Shown piece after piece: positions 26,771 to 35,877 of a DNA stretch of 64,000 nt; within the stretch, counting starts at the first letter, position 1, and each line of letters begins with the position of its first letter. The translations under genes were made by a program, and so were the position numbers. Origin of the DNA: Desulfobacterales bacterium (lineage in GTDB: Bacteria; Desulfobacterota; Desulfobacteria; Desulfobacterales; JARGFK01); the NCBI GenBank assembly GCA_029211065.1, contig JARGFK010000009.1:1-64000 (forward strand), read 5' to 3'. Under the pieces are notes generated by a model. It ran no database searches, was not told the DNA's origin, and saw only the letters and a list, made by a program, of their open reading frames with translations.

Positions 26771-29700
26771 ATGCGTTTATTCAGGTATATTGTTGTCGGT
26801 TTCGCGATACTGCTGGTCTTTAGCGGTATCTCCCCTGCAAAGGCCTCGGTTTCAGAAATACAAATCGAGGTTAAGGAATTCACCCTTGAAAACGGCATGC
26901 AGTTTTTAATCGTTGAAAGACCCGCCACACCCCAAGTCGCCATCCGTTTGGCAATCCGGGCGGGATCGGCCCTTGAATCCGCCGGTAAAACCGGCATCGC
27001 CCACCTGCTGGAACACATGATGTTCAAGGGCACTAAAAATTTCGGCACGCTGGACTATCAAAAAGACCAGGAATTGCAGGAGCGCATCGAAGCGGCCTAT
27101 CAGATAGTATTACGGGAACGGCAAAAGCGCAACCCGGATCTCAATTTGATTACGCAAAAACTCGCTGAGATGGACTCGCTACGCATGGAAGTGAAAAAAA
27201 TATTTGTTCCCCAGGCCTTTTCCGCCCAACTCGGTAAAAACGGAGCGGTCAATGTAAACGCCTTTACCACCAAAGATCAAACCCAGTATATCATGTCGGT
27301 TCCATCGGACATGATCGAACAGTGGTTCTCAATGGCCAGCGAACAGCTCTTTGAGCCCTCCTGGCGGGAATTTTATGTTGAAAAGGAAGTGGTCCAACGG
27401 GAGTGGGCTTTTCGATACATCAACAACCCCAACGGCGCCGCCTGGCTCGATCTCGAGGCCACAGCTTATCATGCCCACCCTTACCGCAATCCGGTCATCG
27501 GCTGGAAGGCGGACATGGAGAAATACAGCACCCGGGACGCCATGGCATTTCACAGCACCTATTATAATCCCGCCAATGCCGTCGCTGTCTTGGTGGGCGA
27601 TATCACCTTAGCGGATGCCAAACGCCTGGCGCAAATTTATTTTGAAAGATATCCCACCGGCATCCGGGCGCCGGAAACGGTAACCGCGGATCCCCCCCAG
27701 GAGGGCCCGCGCAAAAGTATCCGATTTCTCAAAGGCGCCCGATCCCCCCTGGTCCGCATCGGCTTCCATGCCGCACGCATGGGAACCGATGATTTTTACG
27801 CCCTCGATGCCATGACCATGATTTTAGGCCAGGGCCTCAGCGCCCGCATGAACCAGAATATCGTCAACCGGGGGGTGGCCGTTGAAGCCTGGGCCGCCAA
27901 CCCGGATAATCGCTACGGCGGCATGGTGGTCCTGGGCGGATCCCCCAACGAACCCGAGGGGCTGTCGTCTCTTACGGACGAAGCCAAACGACAGGCGTAT
28001 CTAAAGGCCTGTGAAGAACTTGAAGTCCTGCTTCTGGCGGAAATTGAAAAGATAAAGACGGAACCGGTCAGCCGGCGGGAATTGGATCGCATTATAAAGC
28101 TCAACAGGCGGGAATTTCTGGACCGATTAAGCAGCAACGAAAGTTTGGCAGGCACGCTGGCTTCATTTGAAGTAGAGGTCGGCTGGCGTTATCTTACCAC
28201 CTACCTTGACAAAATTTCAGAAATTACGCCGGCAGATATCCAGCAGGAAGCCCGAAAATATATCCACAGCGAAAACCAAACCAGTATCTACGTCCTTCCC
28301 GGCGGGGATCCCGATCAGGCGCCGGCGGAATACGCAGAGATGCGATCACTGGGAAGCGCTGCTGCATCCGGGGTTGCGCCGGCCCGTTCATCTGAAAACC
28401 ACTCCCGCTATCCCACTCCGGCCGGCTGGAAACATCCCCTTTCGTTTGAGCGTCATCCTGAGAAAATAAAATATCCGCCGGCCGAAACCACAACGGTTGA
28501 AGGGGCCAAGATCTTTTACCTGCCGGATCATGAGCTGCCCCTGGTCAACCTGACCCTTTTGATCAAGGCCGGTGAAGTGGATATTGCGGACAGCACATTC
28601 GGTCTGGATGATTTGATCAACCAAAGCATCGTCCGGGGCGGGACCGAAGCCTATTCGCCCGCAGAGCTGGCACTGATCCTGGATGAAAATGCAATCCGCA
28701 TATCCGTATCGGTCCGCCAGGAAGATACCGTTGTGAATCTCTCAGTGATGAAACCGGACTGGCAAAAAGGGGTGTCGATCCTGGCCGAGATTCTGGCACG
28801 CCCGCGTTTTGACGCGGATATCCTCAACGCCTTTAAGCAAAGGACGCTGATGGGGCTGGCCCGACAGAGCGAAAACGCCCGGGCGGTCTCCCAGCGGGAA
28901 GGCACGATCTGGCATTTCAAGGGGCATCGCTATGGACGGGACCCGCTCATGGCGCTGAAAACCATCCCGGCCATCACCAGAGCGGACCTGAAAAATTTTA
29001 TTCATGATTACTTTGTGCCTGCAAACATGACCGCGGCCGTTTCCGGCGACATCACCAAGGCGGAAGCCGTCGCCGGCCTGGAAGCTCTTTTCCGGGAGCT
29101 ACCCCGGACAAAAGCACCCCTGCGCAACATAGGCGAACCCACGGATACCCCGCCGACCCTGACCCTTATCCATAAACCCGGTCAGGTACAATCCCAGGTC
29201 AACCTGACCCTTTCCAGCATCAAGCGGTCTCATCCGGACTTTTGGAAAATGAACCTGCTGATGAGTATTTTCGGCGGGAGCGACTCCCTCATGTATACGC
29301 GCCTCAGGGACGACCTCGGCCTGGTCTATTCGGCCTATTTTTACCAGTCCTTCAAATGGCAGGCGGGTTTTTTGACAGGATATATCGGCGGCAAGAGCGA
29401 CCAGACGGGCGAAGCGATTATGGAGACCCTGGACATTATGAAATCGCTGCAAAATGAAATACCGGAACCGGATTTTAGACAAAAACGCCTGGACGCCCTA
29501 AACAGTTTTGTCTTTAACGTGGACACCCCGGCAGCCCTGGTGACGACCTATGGTAGTTACCACCTGCGCAATGAACCCCTCGACACCCTCGACCGGATTC
29601 AGGAGGCCTTTATCCATGCCGACCGGGAAGAGTTGAAGGGCCTGGCCGCGGCATTTCTGAATCCTGAAAAAATCCAGATCACCGTGGTGGCGGACAAGAC

Positions 29701-29806
29701 GACTCGGGTCAAAAAAGTCGATGGAACAGCGGTCACGCTGGAAGAGGACCTCAAGTCACTTGCCAAAACCCTGGGACTGCCATTTAGGGAAATTGAACTG
29801 CGTTAA
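26771..29806 (+). CDS. Periplasmic M16 family metalloprotease, double-domain
   Basis: The 1011-residue protein has a signal peptide (about 1-25) and two tandem M16 units. The first has the inverted zinc motif HLLEHMMFKG near residue 75 and the downstream EKEVVQREW carrying the third ligand. Between them is a charged helical insertion of some 55 residues (about 100-155). The second unit (about 580-1000) lacks HxxEH, as in processing-peptidase partners, and is structural. Such fused proteases (PqqL-like) degrade peptides in the periplasm. The ATG at 26771 with GAGAGGGAA upstream is chosen over an earlier frame start at 26642, which would put 43 unrelated residues before the signal. Confidence 0.93.
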   Translation: MRLFRYIVVGFAILLVFSGISPAKASVSEIQIEVKEFTLENGMQFLIVERPATPQVAIRLAIRAGSALESAGKTGIAHLLEHMMFKGTKNFGTLDYQKDQELQERIEAAYQIVLRERQKRNPDLNLITQKLAEMDSLRMEVKKIFVPQAFSAQLGKNGAVNVNAFTTKDQTQYIMSVPSDMIEQWFSMASEQLFEPSWREFYVEKEVVQREWAFRYINNPNGAAWLDLEATAYHAHPYRNPVIGWKADMEKYSTRDAMAFHSTYYNPANAVAVLVGDITLADAKRLAQIYFERYPTGIRAPETVTADPPQEGPRKSIRFLKGARSPLVRIGFHAARMGTDDFYALDAMTMILGQGLSARMNQNIVNRGVAVEAWAANPDNRYGGMVVLGGSPNEPEGLSSLTDEAKRQAYLKACEELEVLLLAEIEKIKTEPVSRRELDRIIKLNRREFLDRLSSNESLAGTLASFEVEVGWRYLTTYLDKISEITPADIQQEARKYIHSENQTSIYVLPGGDPDQAPAEYAEMRSLGSAAASGVAPARSSENHSRYPTPAGWKHPLSFERHPEKIKYPPAETTTVEGAKIFYLPDHELPLVNLTLLIKAGEVDIADSTFGLDDLINQSIVRGGTEAYSPAELALILDENAIRISVSVRQEDTVVNLSVMKPDWQKGVSILAEILARPRFDADILNAFKQRTLMGLARQSENARAVSQREGTIWHFKGHRYGRDPLMALKTIPAITRADLKNFIHDYFVPANMTAAVSGDITKAEAVAGLEALFRELPRTKAPLRNIGEPTDTPPTLTLIHKPGQVQSQVNLTLSSIKRSHPDFWKMNLLMSIFGGSDSLMYTRLRDDLGLVYSAYFYQSFKWQAGFLTGYIGGKSDQTGEAIMETLDIMKSLQNEIPEPDFRQKRLDALNSFVFNVDTPAALVTTYGSYHLRNEPLDTLDRIQEAFIHADREELKGLAAAFLNPEKIQITVVADKTTRVKKVDGTAVTLEEDLKSLAKTLGLPFREIELR

Positions 29807-29836
29807 ATAAAGGGGCTTCAATGTTTATCTTCAAAT

Positions 29837-30112
29837 TCAGTCGATTAAAATTTTGTCTTTAATCGTATCATATTTTTTTGCGCCGATTCCCTTCACCTTC
29901 ATGATCTCTTCTGGAGATTTGAAAGGGCCCTGTTCTTCACGGTATTGCACGATACGCTCAGCCATGGTCTTTCCAATCCCTTTAATCTGTTGAAGTTCTT
30001 TTAAAGTTGCCTTATTAATATTTATCTTTTCAGCGGATTGGGCCCAGGCCATCGAAACAAAGGTTATAAGAATTACCGTGGCGATAAAACCGATACTGAA
30101 TCTTGTTTTCAT
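29837..30112 (-). CDS. Exported ComEA-like helix-hairpin-helix protein
   Basis: The 91-residue protein has a signal peptide (IGFIATVILITFVSMAWA) and one (HhH)2 unit: ININKATLKELQQIKGIG near 35 and VKGIGAKKYDTIKDKI at the end. ComEA-type proteins bind double-stranded DNA in the periplasm during uptake. This short form, without a membrane anchor, is also found in non-competent bacteria. The ATG at 30112 follows GGAGCATTACA. It stands alone, convergent with the M16 gene. Confidence 0.88.
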   Translation of the reverse strand: MKTRFSIGFIATVILITFVSMAWAQSAEKININKATLKELQQIKGIGKTMAERIVQYREEQGPFKSPEEIMKVKGIGAKKYDTIKDKILID

Positions 30113-30355
30113 TGTAATGCTCCTTTTTTTGGATTGAAGCCCCTTTTTGTGAAACGAGCTGTAAAGCTCTTTAAATCCCTTTTCAAATTTCATGCCGAAA
30201 TAACCCACCTGTCGGCAAAAAAATATAAGAGACCCAATTATCATTGTATCCTTAAAATATTTAAATAGTTATGTCGCCCCAACAAGTGGGACCGATTTTT
30301 TTTTGGGAAAGCGCCACTTCTGGCTGTGATTCCGGAAGCACCTGAAGAAATTTCG

Positions 30356-30397
30356 ATGCACAAAAAAATGTGCAAACATGCACATTTTTTTGTGCAT
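30356..30397. repeat. Perfect 19-bp palindrome with AT-rich core
   Basis: Arms 30356-30374 and 30379-30397 are exact reverse complements (ATGCACAAAAAAATGTGCA) around AACA. Each arm is itself nearly palindromic (TGCACA/TGTGCA). It sits in the 424-base spacer before an exported hypothetical protein. It could be a bidirectional terminator or a protein-binding site; nothing else is visible in the spacer. Confidence 0.85.
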
Positions 30398-30536
30398 GCC
30401 GGATGAATTTGAAAACCGTTATAACCGTATCGGTCTAGAAATTCACCGGCAATTGCCGCCGCCCTCTCTTGGGTTGCATTTGGACGCTAAAAGATATAGA
30501 TTATAGAAAATCAAACCTAATAAACAGGTGCAGCAA

Positions 30537-31127
30537 ATGAAGGTTTTATTAAAATGTTTTTATTTTTTCCTGATTGCCATGGTAGCGGCGAGCCCGGTCG
30601 CGGCGAATGTCCTGCAAAGTGAAATCTTGGGGGTCAAATGGGGAACCGACATATCGGCGCTGAAAAACTATGTAAAATTATGGCAAAAGGATAGTGTCAG
30701 TTTCTATCTCAAACCGGGCGTCAACCATACCATCTATGAAATTCAGATTCCCGGCGTTGTTTATGGATTCTATTCAGATAAGTTTTTTGCGGCTTATGCC
30801 AAAATTGATGATCCGACTGTTTTCAGCCGGCTTAAAAGCGAGCTTACGGCCCAATACGGAAACCCCAAAATAACGCTAACCATGAAAAACGAGCAGCGCA
30901 TATTTACCTGGAAGGACGGAAACATAAGGATAAAACTAAAACACTATCAGCAGGGCGGCAAAATGAAGCTTGCCTTTTATTACATGCCGCTGTCTGAAAC
31001 CGTAAATGAAACCCAGCAGGAAGAGCTCCAGGAAAAGACCTGGACCCTTTTTCCCATCGAAACAGGCAAAACACCCAAAAACCTGAAGCCCGAAGATCTT
31101 CCCAGCATCCCCATCCTCAGGTTTTAA
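30537..31127 (+). CDS. Exported hypothetical protein
   Basis: I do not recognise this 196-residue protein. A signal peptide is clear (hydrophobic residues about 7-20, cleavage near AAN), followed by ILGVKWGTDIS and a mixed alpha/beta region with VYGFYSDKFFAAYAKI and LTAQYGNPKITLT. That pattern of W-G-T then Y-F and YGNP recalls small periplasmic proteins that compare calcium- or lipid-like ligands, but no function is claimed. The tail is Pro/Glu rich. The ATG at 30537 is preferred to a GTG nine bases upstream. No operon partners are present. Confidence 0.7.
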   Translation: MKVLLKCFYFFLIAMVAASPVAANVLQSEILGVKWGTDISALKNYVKLWQKDSVSFYLKPGVNHTIYEIQIPGVVYGFYSDKFFAAYAKIDDPTVFSRLKSELTAQYGNPKITLTMKNEQRIFTWKDGNIRIKLKHYQQGGKMKLAFYYMPLSETVNETQQEELQEKTWTLFPIETGKTPKNLKPEDLPSIPILRF

Positions 31128-31161
31128 ATTGACAGCAGGCCCACGGTGTGACATAAATTGC

Positions 31162-31310
31162 TTAGAAGCCATTTCAAAACCTCAGATCAGGCTTGAGAGC
31201 AAGGCGCAAGCCGATGAAAAAGCGCAGCATACATGTGAGTATGTGAGCATTTTGAAGAGGATTGCAACGCAGCTATCAGGCCTCAGATGGGGTTTTGAAA
31301 TGGCTTCTAA
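31162..31310. mobile_element. MITE-like element with 20-bp terminal inverted repeats
   Basis: The 149-base segment begins and ends with exact 20-bp inverted repeats (TTAGAAGCCATTTCAAAACC and its complement). The arms continue as imperfect pairing (CAGATCAGG / CCTCAGATGG). The interior has no gene. Size and structure suit a non-autonomous miniature transposable element. No transposase with these ends is in the window and no target duplication is evident. The rest of the 490-base spacer before the Liv-type binding protein shows no gene. Confidence 0.65.
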
Positions 31311-31619
31311 ACTGAAAGACAGCTCTCGAATGAAACAGATACCTTTGAAAAACACTTTTTTTAGACAGCATAAAGTGCAATTGATTTTGTTGAGAGTTCC
31401 CCAATCGTTCTTCTTGTCCATTAACAAAACATTCATAACGGATCTAAATTAGTAAATTTATCCTGAGGCCATAACCGCTCCACCTCTAAATAGTCTTTGA
31501 TGTTGGGAAATCGCTGATATTCATACTTCCTTCTCCTTTTCATGTTGGGGCCATCATGTGAAAATTACGGCTTGGCTTTTTTCTATAACCTACACCGAAC
31601 AACCAAAGGAGGAACAGAT

Positions 31620-32891
31620 ATGAAGATAAAGGAATTGAAAAGCTTGGTCGTCCTGCTGGTGGCATTTTTTATGATCTTGCCCGGGGGTCCTGCTGCGGCT
31701 GAAAAACCGATTGTTATCGGCGCACCCCTTTCAACCGCATTTCTCTATGGCTGGTCTGCTGAAAGGGGCATGAAACTGGCTGTTGACGAAATCAATGCCA
31801 AAGGGGGCGTGAAAGTCAAGGGGGCCATGCGGCCCTTCTCGGTGGAGGTGATCGATACCCGCGACCTGGAACCCGGGGTTCCCGTGAGCGACGCCCTGCT
31901 GGCAGTGGAAAAGCTGATTCTGGACAAAAAGGCCGATTTTATCATCGGGGGCCCGGTCCGGTCTGAAGCGGCCCTGGCCGCCATGTCGCTGCTGTCAAAA
32001 TACCAAAAAGTTTCCATCCTTACCACCGGTGTTCTGACCCCCGCGTACCACGCCATGGTGGAAAAAGAGTACGACAAGTTCAAATACTGTTTCCGCATTC
32101 ACGGGGAAGCCAAGAATCTCGTTGGGGAAATCTTTGCCAATTTTGATGAGCTTAAAGAACTTTATAAGTTCAACAACCTGTTTATTATCGCCCAGGATGT
32201 GTCCCACGCACGCGGCGCCGGAAACCTTGTGAAGGATATCGCCACCAAAAAAGGATGGAACGTCACCGGCCTGGAAATTTATCCCACCGGTGCCACCGAT
32301 TTTTCCATGGGGCTGCTCAAGGCCAAAAGCACCCAAGCTGAGATTATCAACATATGGATGGACATGCCCGAAAGCGCCATCCTGCTGAAACAATGGTATG
32401 ACTTGAAGATCCCGGCGCTGCCGTTCGGCTCCACCCTGGCGGCCGCCGAACAGCCCGGCTTCTGGAAAGCCACCGACGGCAAGGGCGAGTACACCCTTTG
32501 CAACGTGGTCAACGCCGGCAATGCTCCCTCCGAGGCCACCCCCTGGACCATGAAGTTCTATAACGCCTACTCCCAAAAATGGGGAGTTGAACCCGAAGGC
32601 CTGGGATCATCCAGCAGCTATATGGCGGTTTATGTGCTCAAAGACGCCATTGAGCGGGCCGGCAGCCTGGACTCCGGTAAAGTGGTTACCGAGCTGGAAA
32701 AAACCGATGTGATGGGGGTTTACGGAAGGCTGCGCTTCAACCCCAAGAGCCACCAGGTGATCCCCGCAACCGACCCCAAAGAGGGCGCGGTCGGCAGTGT
32801 CCTGCAGTGGCAGGCCGGCAAACGCGTTGTGGTTTATCCCAAGAGCATCGCCACGGGCAGCATTCAGCTGCCGCCGTGGATGAAAAAGTAG
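31620..32891 (+). CDS. ABC transporter substrate-binding protein (LivJ/K-like)
   Basis: The 423-residue periplasmic protein has a signal peptide ending near AAAEKP. It then has a type I periplasmic-binding fold: IVIGAPLSTAFLYGW, MKLAVDEINAKGG near 50, IIGGPVRSEAALAAM and GLEIYPTGATDFSMGL. It captures a branched-chain amino acid, amide or aromatic acid for the LivHMGF transporter that follows. AAGGAGGAACAG gives a strong ribosome site for the ATG at 31620. The ligand is unknown; the acyl-CoA ligase at the end of the cluster suggests an organic acid. Confidence 0.92.
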   Translation: MKIKELKSLVVLLVAFFMILPGGPAAAEKPIVIGAPLSTAFLYGWSAERGMKLAVDEINAKGGVKVKGAMRPFSVEVIDTRDLEPGVPVSDALLAVEKLILDKKADFIIGGPVRSEAALAAMSLLSKYQKVSILTTGVLTPAYHAMVEKEYDKFKYCFRIHGEAKNLVGEIFANFDELKELYKFNNLFIIAQDVSHARGAGNLVKDIATKKGWNVTGLEIYPTGATDFSMGLLKAKSTQAEIINIWMDMPESAILLKQWYDLKIPALPFGSTLAAAEQPGFWKATDGKGEYTLCNVVNAGNAPSEATPWTMKFYNAYSQKWGVEPEGLGSSSSYMAVYVLKDAIERAGSLDSGKVVTELEKTDVMGVYGRLRFNPKSHQVIPATDPKEGAVGSVLQWQAGKRVVVYPKSIATGSIQLPPWMKK

Positions 32892-32944
32892 CGATCCGGA
32901 TCCCGAGGACAAGACTTTAGTCTAAGTTCAGGGGGCATATTTTA

Positions 32945-33130
32945 CAATTGCCAATTAGCAAAGCCCGAAATCCGAATATCGAAATCCGAAACAAATATTA
33001 AATTCGAAGGCTCTAAGGCCTAAAACGAGCAATAAAGTGCGCATCTCCTAACGGCAGGATTTTTTTGGACATTAGAATTTTGGTCATTTGAGTTTGTTTC
33101 GGATTTCGGATTTCGTGCTTCTAATTTTGT
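32945..33130. repeat. Inverted heptamer-phased repeat
   Basis: Nine 7-base units in exact phase (CAATTGC, CAATTAG, CAAAGCC, CGAAATC, CGAATAT, CGAAATC, CGAAACA, AATATTA, AATTCGA) run from 32945 to 33007. An inverted set (GTTTCGG, ATTTCGG, ATTTCGT) lies at 33093-33113. The left arm has one heptamer more than the right, so copy number varies by whole units. It fills the spacer between the binding protein and the permease genes. Confidence 0.75.
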
Positions 33131-33203
33131 ATTGCGTAATATCGGCCAAGCAGCTGCACCATGGCTTTACCTTGCCGCCCAAGTATTCTATGCTGGAATT
33201 CAT

Positions 33204-34070
33204 ATGGAAATCTTGATTTACGGTACCATCAACAGTGCTGCCCTGGCGCTTTATGCCCTGGGTTTTGCCATGGTTTACGGGGTCAGCCGACTCCCCAACT
33301 TCGCCCACGGCGCCCTGTTCGTCCTGAGCGGCTTCATGACCTGGTTTTTTCTAAATTCTCTGGGGCTGAATTACCTTATCAGTATTATTCTTACCTTGAT
33401 CGCCACCGGTTTGATCGGCGCCCTTATTTATCAGTTTATCCTGATCCGCATTCGCGGGATGGAGATATCCGAAATTATGGCGACCTATGCCATGGGCCTT
33501 GCCATCCTCGAAGGCCTGAGATGGGGCGGCTTTAAAGGAATGACCTATACCCTGCCGGCTTTTATCAGCGGCAGTGTCACCATCCTGGGCGTCTCGGTGG
33601 ACTATCAGCGTCTGCTGGTGGTCGTCATCGGCGGGGCCGTGGTCGGACTGTTGTGGCTGTTTACCCACTATACCCGCATGGGGCTGTCCCTGCGGGGCAT
33701 GGCCCAGGATGAACGCGCCGCCCTGATGCTGGGGATCGATTCCGATCGCATGGCTCTGGTGGCCATGGCGTTCGGGTCCAGCCTGGCCGCGCTGGCGGCT
33801 ATCTGTCTCCTGCCGCTGGGAAATATCGTGGTGGAAGCCGGTTACAACGTCCTGATCCTGGCCATCGCCGTCTGTATCGTCGGCGGTCTCGGCAGCTGGA
33901 TGGGAGCGGTCCTGGCCGCTTTTCTGATCGGTTTCGCTCAGATTCTGACGGTGGTCTATTTAGGCGCCCATTACCAGATGGTGGTGGCGCTGCTGGCCAT
34001 CATCCTGACCCTGATTATCCGGCCATCCGGTCTTTTCGGTCGGCAGAAAGAACTGGAGGAAAGGGTATGA
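33204..34070 (+). CDS. livH: Branched-chain amino acid-type ABC transporter permease LivH
   Basis: The 288-residue inner-membrane permease has about eight helices and the family pattern INSAALALYALGFAMVYGV at the start and GSSLAALAAICLLP further on. The EAA-like segment lies around LRGMAQDERAALMLGI near 180. It forms a heterodimer with LivM. The start at the ATG 33204 (GGA eight bases upstream) matches LivH N-termini; the frame opens earlier at 33132 inside the repeat. Its stop overlaps livM (ATGA). Confidence 0.9.
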   Translation: MEILIYGTINSAALALYALGFAMVYGVSRLPNFAHGALFVLSGFMTWFFLNSLGLNYLISIILTLIATGLIGALIYQFILIRIRGMEISEIMATYAMGLAILEGLRWGGFKGMTYTLPAFISGSVTILGVSVDYQRLLVVVIGGAVVGLLWLFTHYTRMGLSLRGMAQDERAALMLGIDSDRMALVAMAFGSSLAALAAICLLPLGNIVVEAGYNVLILAIAVCIVGGLGSWMGAVLAAFLIGFAQILTVVYLGAHYQMVVALLAIILTLIIRPSGLFGRQKELEERV

Positions 34071-35086
34071 GCGTGAAAACCGGGCAACAACGCCAAGAAA
34101 GGATCGACCGCGGAATCAGAATCCGTTCGGATGGAATTTATGCCCTGATGTCCTGGCGCGAGCTGTCCTACCTCACCGTGCCCCGGCTGGCACTCATTGT
34201 CGGGATGCTGGTCCTGCCGCTGGTGCTGCCCGGCATGTACTGGCAGCGGGTCGTTTCCATTGCCTGTATCTACGCGCTGCTGGCCTTGAGCTTTGATTTC
34301 CTGGCGCACTACGTCGGCCTGGTCTGCCTGGGCGGGGCTTTTTTCGTGGGAACCGGCGGATATCTGGCCGCCATCCTGAATACATCCTTCGGCCTGCCGC
34401 CCCTGGTGACCATTCCCCTTGCCTCCATTTTAGGCGCAGCTCTATGCACCCTGCTGCTGCTCCCCTGTCTGCCGCTCAGAGGCGTTTATTTCGCCATTGT
34501 CAGCCTGATGTATCCGCTTTTTGCCATGCGCGTTATCGAGGCGCTCAATATCCTGGGCGGCACCGACGGCATCCTCGGCATCGACAGCTTTTCCAGCCGC
34601 TGGGTCGAACAGTATGCTGTAATCGGGGCAACCCTCCTTTTTCTCTTCGGAACAAGACGCCTGGTGAACATGGATATCGGCTTGGTCTTGCGCGGGGTAA
34701 AGGATAACGATCAGGCTATCCGGGCGTCGGGTATGAACATCACCCGCTACAAGACCATGGCTGTTTTTATCGCGTCGGCCATGGGGTGCATGGGCGGCGC
34801 CATCCTGGTGCATATTTACATGTGGTCCGGCATCTCCCAGTTTGCCCTTGATTTTTCGATTCTGCCCATTGCCGCCACCGTAATCGGCGGCAGCGGCACC
34901 CTGGCGGGGCCGGTTATCGGCTGTCTGATCCTGGTCCCCATATCCGAATTGCTGAGGGATTTCGGAACCCTGCGTATTGTGTTTTATGCGGTGATCCTGA
35001 TGGGGTTTATCGTTTTCCGCAGCGAGGGACTCCTGGTTTACGGCCAGCGCAAATATCATCAGTTTGAAAGGTGGACGCGGTTATGA
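34067..35086 (+). CDS. livM: Branched-chain amino acid-type ABC transporter permease LivM
   Basis: The 339-residue permease has an N-terminal cytoplasmic stretch and about nine membrane helices. LALSFDFLAHYVGLVCLGGAFF, YFAIVSLMYPLFAMRVIE and LVLRGVKDNDQAIRASGMNI (the coupling loop near 210) are typical of LivM. It pairs with LivH in the membrane. It overlaps both neighbours by four bases. Confidence 0.9.
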   Translation: MSVKTGQQRQERIDRGIRIRSDGIYALMSWRELSYLTVPRLALIVGMLVLPLVLPGMYWQRVVSIACIYALLALSFDFLAHYVGLVCLGGAFFVGTGGYLAAILNTSFGLPPLVTIPLASILGAALCTLLLLPCLPLRGVYFAIVSLMYPLFAMRVIEALNILGGTDGILGIDSFSSRWVEQYAVIGATLLFLFGTRRLVNMDIGLVLRGVKDNDQAIRASGMNITRYKTMAVFIASAMGCMGGAILVHIYMWSGISQFALDFSILPIAATVIGGSGTLAGPVIGCLILVPISELLRDFGTLRIVFYAVILMGFIVFRSEGLLVYGQRKYHQFERWTRL

Positions 35087-35877
35087 CCACGGAACCGATT
35101 CTGCAGGTCAGGGACGTAACCAAGGCTTTCGGCGGCATCCAGGCGCTCAACGGAGTAAGCTTCGACGTATACGAGGGGGATATCCTGGGCATCATCGGTC
35201 CCAACGGTTCCGGCAAAACCACGGTGGTCAACTGCATTACCGGCTTCATCAAGAAAAGCGCCGGAAAAGTTTTCTTCCGGGGCAAAGATATCAGCCGCAA
35301 ACCACCCCATAAAATCGCCGATATGGGGGTGACGCGCACATTCCAGATCATGCGCCCCTATTACAGCCTGCCGGCCTACAAGAACCTGGTGATCCCTCTG
35401 TTTTCACCGCGGGCCAAACGCACCGGCGGCTGGCGCGGCGGCGGCAGGCTGGGGGACCGCAATACCGTGGGAATTGACATCCTGGAAGAAATCGGATTTG
35501 AGCGCGATTCCTTTGTCCCCTACAAAATGGCGTCGAGTCTGCCCACCGGTTATCTTAAGCGCCTGGAGCTGGCCCGCTGTCTGGCGCTCAAGCCCGACAT
35601 CATTTTCTGCGACGAAATCTTTTCGGGTCTGAGCATGAGTGAGATCAGCAGCATGGTCCCCCTGATCGAGCGCCTGCAGATGGACGGGATCACCCTGGTG
35701 ATGATCGAACACCGCCTGCGGGAGCTATTCCGGGTGGCCAACCGGGTAATGGTCCTCAACTTCGGTGAAAAACTCATGGAAGGAACCGCCCAAGCGGTGA
35801 TGGCGGATGAAGCGGTCAAAAAGGCCTACTTCGGATCGGAAAATGTAGAGGAGCTCATGGGCAATGCTAACGGCTGA
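35083..35877 (+). CDS. livG: Liv-type ABC transporter ATP-binding protein LivG
   Basis: The 264-residue ATPase has Walker A GPNGSGKTT near residue 37, Q-loop ITGFIKK region, and Walker B DIIFCDE near 170 with the switch His in EHRLRE. The ABC signature is unusual: SLPTGYLKRLELARCLAL replaces the common LSYGQQRRLEIARAL, so the LSGGQ-like core is degenerate. The ATG at 35083 within the livM stop (ATGA) is preferred to a GTG 12 bases upstream. It works with LivF as an asymmetric ATPase pair. Confidence 0.9.
   Translation: MTTEPILQVRDVTKAFGGIQALNGVSFDVYEGDILGIIGPNGSGKTTVVNCITGFIKKSAGKVFFRGKDISRKPPHKIADMGVTRTFQIMRPYYSLPAYKNLVIPLFSPRAKRTGGWRGGGRLGDRNTVGIDILEEIGFERDSFVPYKMASSLPTGYLKRLELARCLALKPDIIFCDEIFSGLSMSEISSMVPLIERLQMDGITLVMIEHRLRELFRVANRVMVLNFGEKLMEGTAQAVMADEAVKKAYFGSENVEELMGNANG

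Noticed and set aside
32945-33130. Possible CRISPR array because of spaced short repeats
   Set aside because: Units are 7 bases, degenerate and contiguous with no spacers; there are no cas genes in the window.
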